Of a DNA stretch of 9,526 nucleotides, positions 1 through 5,370 are shown one piece after another. The stretch covers positions 1-9,526 of the forward strand of contig CAZCXP010000098.1 of assembly GCA_964502665.1 (NCBI GenBank), in the 5' to 3' direction. The stretch is from SOKG01 sp964502665. GTDB taxonomy: Bacteria > Chloroflexota > Dehalococcoidia > SZUA-161. The position numbers and the translations under genes were made by a program. The notes beneath the pieces are model-generated. The model did not search any database, was not told where the DNA came from, and saw nothing but the letters and a program-made list of their open reading frames with translations. Every line of letters begins with the position of its first letter. Within the stretch, counting starts at the first letter, position 1.

Positions 1-1
1 A

Positions 2-75
2 TGGCTGGGGATCCAGGATTCGAACCTGGGCCCACGGATCCAGAGTCCGTTGTCCTACCGCTAGACCAATCCCCA
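2..75 (-). tRNA. tRNA-Gln, anticodon CUG
   Basis: Read on the minus strand this folds as a complete cloverleaf: acceptor stem TGGGGAT/ATCCCCA, D arm GTCTAGCGGTAGGAC, anticodon stem ACGGA/TCCGT around loop CTCTGGA, and T arm CAGG-TTCGAAT-CCTG. The anticodon is CTG, which reads the glutamine codon CAG. The 3' CCA is encoded, preceded by discriminator G73. The first pair is T1-A72, followed by G2-C71 and G3-C70. This combination, together with U35 and G36, matches the identity elements that E. coli GlnRS uses for direct glutaminylation. A glnS gene lies in the same window, so direct charging is the natural inference. Position 38 is A, where E. coli tRNA-Gln has U. The 3' end is almost at the window edge. 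Confidence 0.97.
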
Positions 76-99
76 CCATCTTGAAGCTGAGTTGAAGCT

Positions 100-128
100 A
101 TTATAACAGCTACGGTCATGTGGTGCAA
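100..128 (-). promoter_or_regulatory. Sigma-70-type promoter of tRNA-Gln
   Basis: On the minus strand, TTGCAC (128 to 123) and a perfect TATAAT (105 to 100) are separated by exactly 17 bases. The predicted transcription start is near 93, about 18 bases before the tRNA. The octamer TTGAAGCT occurs twice in the leader on the plus strand (81-88 and 92-99). I see no gene in 129-344, between this promoter and the end of the next gene. Confidence 0.75.
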
Positions 129-344
129 GGTCGCGTTGTCTTACATAACAGGCGAAGCGGGTGGCTAGGCGTTTTGAGGCACAGTTGCTCAGCATTTTGT
201 AGCTGTTGCCTAACACTTCATGACTGGCAGGGCGTTTGCCAAGCCTGATTTGACCTTGATAGCTAGCTGATACCCGATGTCTCGTCTGTCCCTTCGAGTA
301 AACCTACACGAAGCCCCCGTCTGTCTCAACACAGGGCCGCTCAG

Positions 345-1205
345 TCAATCGTGAACTTCCGGCTCAGGGTATGCGTCAGAATCCAGTTCAATCTGCGGTT
401 CGATTGGCGGTTCAAACCCTCTGCTGAAATGATGCAACCAGGCCTTCTGCTCTGGGTCAAACACTCCTTTATAGCGCTGTTTCCAAACCTCTTGGAATTC
501 TCTAGGGCTGAAAAGACCATGCTGCCTGAACCACTTCTGTGCGATGTGGCCCAAAGGCAAGTATTCTACCTTCGTGATAGCAAACTGATGACCGAAAGCC
601 TCAAAAGCATTGCCAGCGTACTTCTCAAATCTAGCTTCACATGTTTTGTACCCGTGTATCATCGGTACTTCCCATTCTTCATCGAAATCGAATGTCAAAA
701 GCTCTTCTTCTTGTCTGGGTGTCGAAGTCGGCGTCGGCGTATCCGCCAAACCCAGTTGTGGTGTAAGGGCAAACGCAGGTTGAATGGTAGGTGCGTCTGG
801 GGATGCGAGTTCAGACTTGGGTTCCGCTTCATATTCGGAATCGTATAGGTACTGTTCTTCTCTAGTCTCGTCCTGCATCGGCCAAGCGTCCTCTGTACGT
901 TGCACTGCTTTCCCCGTGCGGGGTCTTACCTCTTTGTAGAAGATAACCTTGTTGCCGGCACGTTCTATCTTTAGGTTCTTCATGCCCAGTGATTTGGCCG
1001 CATTGTTCAGCCTGTACTTTATAGTCTGATATTTGTCGCCTTCTTTGAGCGTGAATCCTATCGCCTTTCCACGTTCCAATTGCTTCAGATATTCTTCATA
1101 CGCTTCTATTATCGGCGCTTTTTTCCTTCGTTTTCTGCTCCTTGTTCTCTCCTCTTGGATAGACGCCTTCGCTTTCTTGATAGTACTAACCTTGATTTCC
1201 AGCAT
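345..1205 (-). CDS. Hypothetical protein: basic N-terminal domain, acidic linker, ASCH-like C-terminal domain
   Basis: This encodes 286 residues. Residues 10-30 are very basic (many Arg/Lys). Residues 31-93 look like a compact helical and strand domain that could bind nucleic acid. Residues 94-175 are a low-complexity linker rich in Glu, Asp, Pro and Thr. Residues 178-262 resemble ASCH/PUA-like domains: 'MIHGYKT' at 182-188, 'FEAFGHQFAI' at 201-210, then a helix with 'SPREFQEVW' and a closing 'WLHHF'. ASCH domains are generally thought to bind RNA. The specific function is unknown. I chose ATG 1205 because AGGAGG lies just upstream (1215-1210). An in-frame ATG at 1226 would give 293 residues, but it overlaps a TATAAT -10 box, so it is probably not transcribed. 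The domain call is from pattern recognition only. Confidence 0.75.
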   Translation of the reverse strand: MLEIKVSTIKKAKASIQEERTRSRKRRKKAPIIEAYEEYLKQLERGKAIGFTLKEGDKYQTIKYRLNNAAKSLGMKNLKIERAGNKVIFYKEVRPRTGKAVQRTEDAWPMQDETREEQYLYDSEYEAEPKSELASPDAPTIQPAFALTPQLGLADTPTPTSTPRQEEELLTFDFDEEWEVPMIHGYKTCEARFEKYAGNAFEAFGHQFAITKVEYLPLGHIAQKWFRQHGLFSPREFQEVWKQRYKGVFDPEQKAWLHHFSRGFEPPIEPQIELDSDAYPEPEVHD

Positions 1206-1224
1206 TTTGCCTCCTTTTCCCAAC

Positions 1225-1252
1225 ATTATATCACCGCTGTAAAGACCAACAA
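1225..1252 (-). promoter_or_regulatory. Promoter of the ASCH-like gene
   Basis: On the minus strand, TTGTTG (1252-1247), a 16-base spacer and TATAAT (1230-1225) are followed about 7 bases later by a likely start near 1218. This leaves a short leader holding AGGAGG before ATG 1205. The -10 box overlaps the alternative upstream ATG at 1226, which argues for the shorter protein. Confidence 0.55.
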
Positions 1253-1264
1253 GTCCTGCGAAAG

Positions 1265-1638
1265 GTGTCTGGCATAGCGGACAGCAGCCATCACAGTTTG
1301 CTGAATGAAATCAGCGGATTGAACTCAGAACTCTTAGTGTTTTGTTGGAACTGGGCCAGGAAATGTGCGCTAAGCTCAACTATAGTGCTTGCGAAAAGAA
1401 GGGCAAGGAACAGGCCGTTATTCTTCACAATATGGCATGGCACGATTGTGTGTTCTCAGCGGTGTCCGGGTATGCTCCGGCTGAACGTAAGCTTCAAGCT
1501 TTACGATATTGTCTAGTAGTAGTTGACAGTGCAAATAAAGCCTGCAACGGGAGGCGAGAGGGTCGGAAACAGAACGGTAGTAAGTCTATGAGGTGGGAAA
1601 AATGTCTTGCACCGTTGCTTTGTAACAGCGACTGTTAG
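1265..1638 (+). pseudogene. Possible frameshifted small gene of unknown function
   Basis: Two overlapping plus-strand frames each look protein-like over different parts. The first starts at GTG 1265 and reads sensibly through 'SLLNEISGLNSELLVF'. The second takes over at about 1342 with 'LELGQEMCAKLNYSACEKK' and runs to TAG at 1636-1638. They join if one base is missing from the T-run at 1340-1343. The combined peptide of about 120 residues would be largely helical with several Cys residues. No family is recognised. There is no strong ribosome-binding site before 1265. It could be a decayed gene, a gene with a sequencing error, or chance open frame. Confidence 0.3.
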
Positions 1639-2156
1639 CGCACTGGGGGTAAGGTAGGGTTCATAGCAAATGTGATAATGAAATGGCGGGCCAAAGTAGG
1701 TTGGAAGCTGTGCAAATCAGCAACTCGATGTGGCTCTAGTCCGGGGGCTGCAATTAACATTGGGCGCGGGTGCAGACGGTAGTGATATGGCAGCAAAGCT
1801 CTGAAAAGGTTTGCTGATTTGTGGGGCATTTGTAAGCAAAGCCTTGGGGAAAAAGTATGGGCGCTAGTGGTAAAGCATTGTGGAAGCTGTGGAGCAGGCT
1901 TATTTGGCTTGAACCAGGAGTTGGTAAGGGTAGTTTATGGGGTGCTTTTTTGACCATAGCGGGCGATGTTTGGGGCAAGGCTCAAGGCTCGCCATGTTGA
2001 GGTCTACGGGGGATGGTGAGGCGATGCGTGGTGAGACTTTGGCACCCCCTTTGCGTGCGGAATGGGACCCTAGATTCTGATTCGTTGAGGTCACACCAAA
2101 ACCCGGAGGTAAGGACACATTACGCCTCGAAGTCTCGGTAGTGCTTCAGGCAATCA
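1639..2156. other. Gene-free, G-rich stretch
   Basis: No open frame here has a credible start and protein-like composition. The plus strand is visibly G-rich and C-poor from about 1640 to 2050. Short internal repeats occur. The 11-mer TGGAAGCTGTG is at 1702-1712 and 1881-1891, and CAAATCAGCAA (1713-1723) is inverted as TTGCTGATTTG (1811-1821). Two short plus-strand frames, 1857-2000 and 1996-2082, read somewhat like protein fragments, which hints at a decayed gene. I cannot assign any of it. Confidence 0.5.
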
Positions 2157-2399
2157 TCAGAAGTGACACTTCTTGTGTATCTGAGCAGCATGCTCAAATC
2201 TGCCCAACCTCTTCAGCATCCTCTGGATGCCATATTGATTGATGCCGCGAATGCGCCACTTGGCTTGTGGTTCTCCGGAGTAGAGTCTTGGCATCTTGGC
2301 TGTCTGTTTCCTGAGATCGGGGCTTCCAGGTTCACCGCGGTTGGTGTATTGCACCTGTAGAGCGGTGCCGGCGACTTCAAATAATGTGGGAGTAGACAT
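2157..2399 (-). CDS. Hypothetical 80-residue protein, possibly a recombinase fragment
   Basis: An ATG at 2399 with AGGA just upstream opens an 80-residue frame ending in TGA TGA. An in-frame stop lies 12 bases before the ATG, so the frame cannot extend upstream. The protein is basic. Near its end, 'YGIQRMLKRLGR' followed by 'IHKK' weakly recalls the segment of tyrosine recombinases just before the conserved H-x-x-R box, where patterns like 'GIxxMLxRLGxRAG...HPHxxRH' occur. No catalytic Arg or Tyr is present, so if the resemblance is real this is a remnant. It may also be a chance ORF. The last codons form a 15-base palindrome (2159-2173). Confidence 0.3.
   Translation of the reverse strand: MSTPTLFEVAGTALQVQYTNRGEPGSPDLRKQTAKMPRLYSGEPQAKWRIRGINQYGIQRMLKRLGRFEHAAQIHKKCHF
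2159..2173. repeat. 15-base palindrome AGAAGTG-A-CACTTCT
   Basis: Perfect 7-base arms flank one central A. It covers the last codons of the small minus-strand ORF at 2157-2399. It has no T-run, so it is not an obvious terminator. It could be a protein-binding dyad or coincidence. Confidence 0.5.
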
Positions 2400-2539
2400 A
2401 AAGTCCTGTCAGAAGCCCTGTAATCAAAATCTGATGGCTTTGGCGTGCTGGGGATAGAAAAGGGATTGTCATGTAGACATCTGTGGGCGTCGAGGCCGGT
2501 GTGATGGAGTACACGAATGATAAGCAGGTGCACGGTGGT

Positions 2540-2553
2540 GGAACATAAGTTCC
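2540..2553. promoter_or_regulatory. LexA-like (SOS) box 1, GGAAC-ATAA-GTTCC
   Basis: This is a perfect dyad with core GAAC-N4-GTTC, the consensus recognised by LexA/DinR of Bacillus and many Gram-positive bacteria. The match is seen directly; binding is inferred. No LexA gene is in the window. A second perfect site lies 64 bases away. Neither has a clear downstream gene: the nearest ORFs are 2157-2399 (minus) and a doubtful frame at 2641-2826 (plus). Confidence 0.45.
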
Positions 2554-2603
2554 AAACAACTGGGGGGTGAGGTTAACATAAAACATTGCCTGTAGGTGTG
2601 TTT

Positions 2604-2617
2604 GGAACGCATGTTCC
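2604..2617. promoter_or_regulatory. LexA-like (SOS) box 2, GGAAC-GCAT-GTTCC
   Basis: This is the second perfect GAAC-N4-GTTC dyad. The two boxes share an extended arm in inverted orientation: GTTCCAAAC at 2549-2557 and GTTTGGAAC at 2600-2608. The AT-rich sequence just to the right (2618-2640) could hold a plus-strand promoter, but I see no convincing -35/-10 pair. Confidence 0.45.
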
Positions 2618-2634
2618 CCAATATGAATAATTAA

Positions 2635-2647
2635 TACACAGTGTGTA
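2635..2647. repeat. 13-base palindrome TACACA-G-TGTGTA
   Basis: Perfect 6-base arms surround a central G, 18 bases to the right of LexA-like box 2. The AT-rich flank suggests a regulator-binding site, but no regulator is identified. Confidence 0.45.
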
Positions 2648-2803
2648 CATTCTGTTTTAGAGAGTGTGTTATTTGGAAAGCAGAACCGGGCAGCGGGCTA
2701 CCGAGAATGTATACCCATGTAAGGTTTGACGTTCGGGAGCCTCAGGATCTGCGTGGTGCCGACGATTGTGCGCACGCTGTTTTGAACATGCGCCGCTTTG
2801 GGC

Positions 2804-3010
2804 CTAGCTGCGTTTGCCTCTACTGACAGCGGCGGCCAAGGGGGCAACAACAAGCCAGAGCCCTATCGTCATCAGCATGGCCATCGGGTAGTTTATGTCC
2901 TTGACGTCGAAATGGGGGGCAATGACGCCCCAGAACATCATGCCGATCCAGGCGCAGAAGAAGAAGGCGGGAATAGCCGTCATGATGGCGAAGAAGCTGA
3001 AGAAACCCAT
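2804..3010 (-). CDS. Small two-helix membrane protein
   Basis: This is a 68-residue hydrophobic protein with two predicted membrane segments, roughly residues 4-30 (rich in Phe, Met and Ala) and 41-62. They are joined by a short polar loop, 'PHFDVKDINY', and followed by a basic tail, 'SRGKRS'. The Arg/Lys-rich C-terminus suggests a cytoplasmic end. The start is well supported: AGGAGG (3022-3017) sits 6 bases before ATG 3010. The gene is divergent from the zinc-ribbon gene on its right and ends against gene-poor DNA on its left. No family or function is recognised. Confidence 0.75.
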   Translation of the reverse strand: MGFFSFFAIMTAIPAFFFCAWIGMMFWGVIAPHFDVKDINYPMAMLMTIGLWLVVAPLAAAVSRGKRS

Positions 3011-3222
3011 TGTATACCTCCTTTACTCTTTTATTGGCGGGTTTCCTGTGTCGACCCATTTATGTGGCTCGTTTACGCTATATGATACCACAGAAAGGCT
3101 ATAGAGAAATCTCCGCCAGGGGGCTTAAGGTGCGCGAAGGAAAGTCAGTCTTGGCTGGAATGCTATCCTTCGATGTTACTCTCTGTTGTATAATGGAGGT
3201 AAACAATGCGGCGGTTGGAAAC

Positions 3223-3438
3223 ATGGAGTACGAGTATGACTGGGTTTACTGCCCCGACTGCAATATGACCCTGGTCTTTGAGTCTTGGGTGGAGAGGGGT
3301 GGCGAAGGTGTTGAGCAGATTATCTGCCCCCAATGCGGCCGGGAGTTAGCGTGGATAAGGGCTGATGATGGCTGCGACTGCATCGGCTTAGCCTGTGGCT
3401 ATCTTTATCCAGGTAAGCCTTGCTGCGGCGGAAGTTAG
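3223..3438 (+). CDS. Small zinc-ribbon protein
   Basis: From ATG 3223 this gives 71 residues. Two Cys knuckles, CPDC at 10-13 and CPQC at 35-38, are 21 residues apart, typical of a zinc ribbon. A Cys-rich tail follows (C51, C53, C58, C67, C68), which could bind a second metal or be structural. Partner and role are unknown. The start is uncertain. The frame stays open upstream, with an in-frame ATG at 3193 (81 residues), but that ATG overlaps a TATAAT (3189-3194) and has no ribosome-binding site. The best GGAGG (3196-3200) precedes an out-of-frame ATG at 3206. The gene ends 26 bases from the original end of gltX, tail to tail, with no clear terminator between. Confidence 0.65.
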   Translation: MEYEYDWVYCPDCNMTLVFESWVERGGEGVEQIICPQCGRELAWIRADDGCDCIGLACGYLYPGKPCCGGS

Positions 3439-3464
3439 TGACAGGCCCCAATTCTGGCAAATCT

Positions 3465-3611
3465 CTAGGGTTTACCTCGCAACTTATCGAGTGCTACCTT
3501 GATACGCCTCAGGCACCTGTCTTTGCCCAGCACTGCCATGGTCTGAAAGAGGGGTGGGGCGGCGGTGTGCCCGGTAGTCGCCACCCGCAGCAGGCCGAAA
3601 AAATCGCCTGT
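3465..3611 (-). pseudogene. gltX: Detached C-terminal segment of gltX
   Basis: In the same frame as gltX, directly after its TAA, the sequence continues as TGDFFGLLRVATTG, then 'APPLFQTMAVLGKDRCLRRI' and ends '...KLRGKP' at TAG 3465-3467. This is the conserved C-terminal part of bacterial GluRS (family pattern roughly 'KxGxLFxxLRVAxTGxxxxPPLFExMxxLGKExxLxRI'). There is no start codon or ribosome-binding site for separate translation. Read through the stop, the whole frame would be 491 residues, the normal length for bacterial GluRS. It is therefore part of gltX, cut off by the stop. Confidence 0.85.
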
Positions 3612-4940
3612 TTACCGCCCCCGCTCCGCGGCGTGGGGACGGCGCGCTAGTTCGCGCGTTGCGGCGTTGATGGGGAGGTCTTGAAGCCCCCCCAGGGCGG
3701 CTTCAAGACCTCCCACCGCGGCTTCCCTGGTGAGCTTCTTCCCAAGCAGCAGGTCGGCATCATAGACGACTTCGTCTACAAAGAAGAAACCAAAACTGTC
3801 GGCTGCTTCTCCAAAGGTCGTCAGCCGTTCCTGAATCAACGGCGTTATTTGCTGCACATATTCCCGTGGGATAGGTCGCTTCACTTCCGTGGGCAGGTCT
3901 CTCTCCAGAAATGGCAGTAGCTGCTCTGTCAGCTCCGCGGTGCTCATGTTGCGGATGTAGAATCCATTTATCCAGTCGAGCTTATCTTTGTTAAAGATAG
4001 CGGCGGTCTTGCTGATACGCTCTATGGAGAAATGACGTACCAGCTCCTCTCTGCTGAAGATCTCGGTCTTGTCGTCAAGCGACCAGCCGAGAAGGGCGAG
4101 GAAGTTCATCATCGCCTCAGGCAGGTATCCCTGGTCACGATACTTAGTAGTAGCGACAGCGCCGTGCCTTTTGCTCAGCTTGCTGCGATCGCTTCCCAGG
4201 ATCATAGGCAGGTGGGCGAACAGCGGCGGCTCATAACCCAGGGCGTTGTAAAGCAGGATGTGGCGCGGGGTGCTTGACAGCCACTCGTCTGCTCTAAGTA
4301 CGTGGGAGATCTGCATCAGGTGGTCGTCAACTATATTAGCAAGGTGATAGGTAGGATATCCGTCCGACTTGAGGAGCACGAAGTCGTCCAGGGTGCTGTT
4401 ATCGAAGGTCACCTCTCCCTTGATCAGGTCGTTGAAGCTGGTCTGTCCCTCAAGCGGGGTCTTGAAGCGGACTACGGAGGCGATGCCCTGAGCTTCAAGT
4501 TTGTCCCGTTCCTCCTGGCTCAGGTTGCGACAGCGGCGGTCGTATGTGCGCGTGGATTCCTTACGCTCGGCCATTTCGGCGCGCATCTGCGCCAGCCGCT
4601 GCGGGGAGCAATAGCAGCGGTAGGCTTGGTCTTCCGCAAGCAAGAGCTGGGCAATCTGTTTATAGATGTCCAGGCGCTGCGACTGGAAATAGGGTCCGTA
4701 GTCACCACCTACCTCCGGCCCTTCGTCCCAATCTATCCCCAGCCAGCGCAGGCTGTCCAGTATGGCCTTGACAGCTCCCCTGACCTTGCGGGTGACGTCG
4801 GTGTCCTCGATGCGTACGATGAAGCTGCCCCCGCTGTGTCTGGCGAAGAGCCAGTTAAACAGCGCGGTCCTGATATTGCCTATATGAGGGTATCCGGTTG
4901 GGCTGGGGGCGAAGCGCACCCGAACCTTTCCTTCGCTCAT
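3612..4940 (-). CDS. gltX: Glutamyl-tRNA synthetase, cut short by an in-frame TAA
   Basis: GluRS attaches glutamate to tRNA-Glu in the cytoplasm. The class I signatures are clear: 'FAPSPTGYPHIGN' at 10-22 (HIGH box), 'IEDTD' at 44-48, and 'KLSKRHG' at 254-260 (KMSKS box). Cys 109 and 111 ('CYC') with the downstream 'YDRRCR' fit the zinc-binding insert of many GluRS. The start ATG 4940 has GGAG just upstream. The open frame stops at 442 residues, about 49 short of the frame's own downstream end. The TAA falls where the family has a conserved Lys (K-x-G), so a single AAA-to-TAA change would explain it. Loss of this C-terminal part of the anticodon-binding helical region may impair the enzyme, yet the rest looks intact. 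Sequencing error, readthrough or a redundant copy elsewhere are all possible. Confidence 0.95.
   Translation of the reverse strand: MSEGKVRVRFAPSPTGYPHIGNIRTALFNWLFARHSGGSFIVRIEDTDVTRKVRGAVKAILDSLRWLGIDWDEGPEVGGDYGPYFQSQRLDIYKQIAQLLLAEDQAYRCYCSPQRLAQMRAEMAERKESTRTYDRRCRNLSQEERDKLEAQGIASVVRFKTPLEGQTSFNDLIKGEVTFDNSTLDDFVLLKSDGYPTYHLANIVDDHLMQISHVLRADEWLSSTPRHILLYNALGYEPPLFAHLPMILGSDRSKLSKRHGAVATTKYRDQGYLPEAMMNFLALLGWSLDDKTEIFSREELVRHFSIERISKTAAIFNKDKLDWINGFYIRNMSTAELTEQLLPFLERDLPTEVKRPIPREYVQQITPLIQERLTTFGEAADSFGFFFVDEVVYDADLLLGKKLTREAAVGGLEAALGGLQDLPINAATRELARRPHAAERGR
3673..3714. repeat. 16-bp perfect inverted repeat inside gltX
   Basis: GGGAGGTCTTGAAGCC (3673-3688) pairs perfectly with 3699-3714 across a 10-base loop. 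On the protein level it encodes the near-repeat 'GGLEAALGGLQDLP', so the hairpin partly reflects a repeated amino-acid pattern. It lies only 58 bases upstream, in reading direction, of the premature stop. It has no T-run, so it is not a classical terminator. Confidence 0.8.
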
Positions 4941-4958
4941 AGCTCTCCGTCGTTTCCT

Positions 4959-4987
4959 ATTCTAGCACCTTCAGAAGTGGGCGTCTA
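4959..4987 (-). promoter_or_regulatory. Probable gltX promoter
   Basis: On the minus strand, TAGACG (4987-4982), a 17-base spacer and TAGAAT (4964-4959) precede gltX. An extended -10 TGC sits directly before TAGAAT. The start would fall near 4952, giving a leader of about 12 bases that holds GGAG. Confidence 0.5.
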
Positions 4988-5002
4988 TTCGAGGGTCATC
5001 CA

Positions 5003-5033
5003 GTCACCTAAATCCGTGGACTTCATAGGTGAC
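5003..5033. promoter_or_regulatory. Dyad GTCACCTA ... TAGGTGAC upstream of gltX
   Basis: Perfect 8-base arms (5003-5010 and 5026-5033) are separated by 15 bases. The dyad sits 15 bases upstream of the gltX -35 element and next to the dispersed repeat. It could be an operator or simply a hairpin; no regulator is evident. Confidence 0.4.
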
Positions 5034-5051
5034 AGGCTTTGGGATAAGATA

Positions 5052-5175
5052 CCTCTCCCTCGAAGGGAGAGGCTAGAGCCTGTCCTGAGCCCTGGCCTTG
5101 GCCAGGCCCAAGGCTTGCCGAAGGATGAGGGTGACTTTCCCCCTCCCCTTGATCCCCTCCCTCCAGGGGAGGGGA
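5052..5175 (+). repeat. Dispersed hairpin repeat, copy A
   Basis: This is a 124-bp element matching copy B at 8770-8894 in the same orientation. The left hairpin CCTCTCCCT-CGA-AGGGAGAGG has a perfect 9-bp stem. The middle part carries TCCTGAGCC...GGCTTGCCGAAGGA around a perfect CCTGGCC-TT-GGCCAGG. The right hairpin is TCCCCTCCC-TCCAG-GGGAGGGGA. The first 80 or so bases differ from copy B at only three positions. It fills the gltX-glnS divergent spacer. Frames crossing it give Gly/Arg/Ser-rich peptides that should not be called genes. Confidence 0.9.
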
Positions 5176-5176
5176 A

Positions 5177-5203
5177 CCGCAACCCCGATGGATCGGGGTG
5201 CGG
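5177..5203. repeat. Strong GC hairpin beside repeat copy A
   Basis: CCGC-a-ACCCCGAT / GG / ATCGGGGT-GCGG forms 12 base pairs with one bulged A and a 2-base loop. It begins one base after copy A and is not present next to copy B. No T-run follows on either strand, so it is probably not an intrinsic terminator. Confidence 0.7.
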
Positions 5204-5274
5204 CCAACCAATAAGTCACCCAAGGGGTGGGCTTCTTGAATCTGCACTCATGGATCAGGGAGTTAGCCCAGTGC

Positions 5275-5303
5275 TTGACAAAGGCAATTGGAGATTGTAG
5301 TTT
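5275..5303 (+). promoter_or_regulatory. Probable glnS promoter
   Basis: A consensus TTGACA at 5275-5280 is followed by 17 bases and a weak -10, TAGTTT (5298-5303). A start near 5310 would leave a leader of about 60 bases before GTG 5371. I see no T-box or other tRNA-sensing structure in that leader. Confidence 0.45.
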
Positions 5304-5370
5304 TAGACTGGATGATAGCTTAACAACGGAGCTGAATCGCGTTGAAATCCGATGAGGTAATCCCGGTATC

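Larger units (their letters stand above)
2400..2803. other. Gene-poor interval carrying LexA-like boxes
   Basis: I see no convincing gene here. Short frames exist (for example plus strand 2641-2826, GTG start) but lack a ribosome-binding site and recognisable features. The interval holds the two GAAC-N4-GTTC sites at 2540 and 2604, an AT-rich segment at 2618-2640 and a palindrome at 2635-2647. It therefore looks more like regulatory or remnant DNA than coding sequence. Confidence 0.5.

Noticed and set aside
1..344. Attachment site of an integrated element at tRNA-Gln
   Set aside because: Integration would use the 3' end of the tRNA, which is at the window edge. No second copy of the tRNA 3' end is present in the window.
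351..848. 165-residue plus-strand open frame
   Set aside because: It is antisense to the ASCH-like gene and has an Arg/Phe-rich shadow composition.
2000..2110. GGAGG at 2104-2108 on the plus strand as a ribosome-binding site
   Set aside because: No ATG, GTG or TTG opens a useful frame at the right distance.
4985..5182. Gly/Arg/Ser/Pro-rich ORF on the minus strand
   Set aside because: It is a translation of repeat copy A. The near-identical peptide from copy B (8724-8981, minus) shows it is repeat-derived, not a gene.
4302..5300. 332-residue plus-strand open frame
   Set aside because: It is antisense to gltX and then runs through the hairpin repeat. It has no ribosome-binding site or family features, and the opposite strand clearly encodes GluRS.
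5304..5370. T-box or other tRNA-sensing leader before glnS
   Set aside because: The leader is only about 60 bases and lacks the T-box consensus and a specifier stem.
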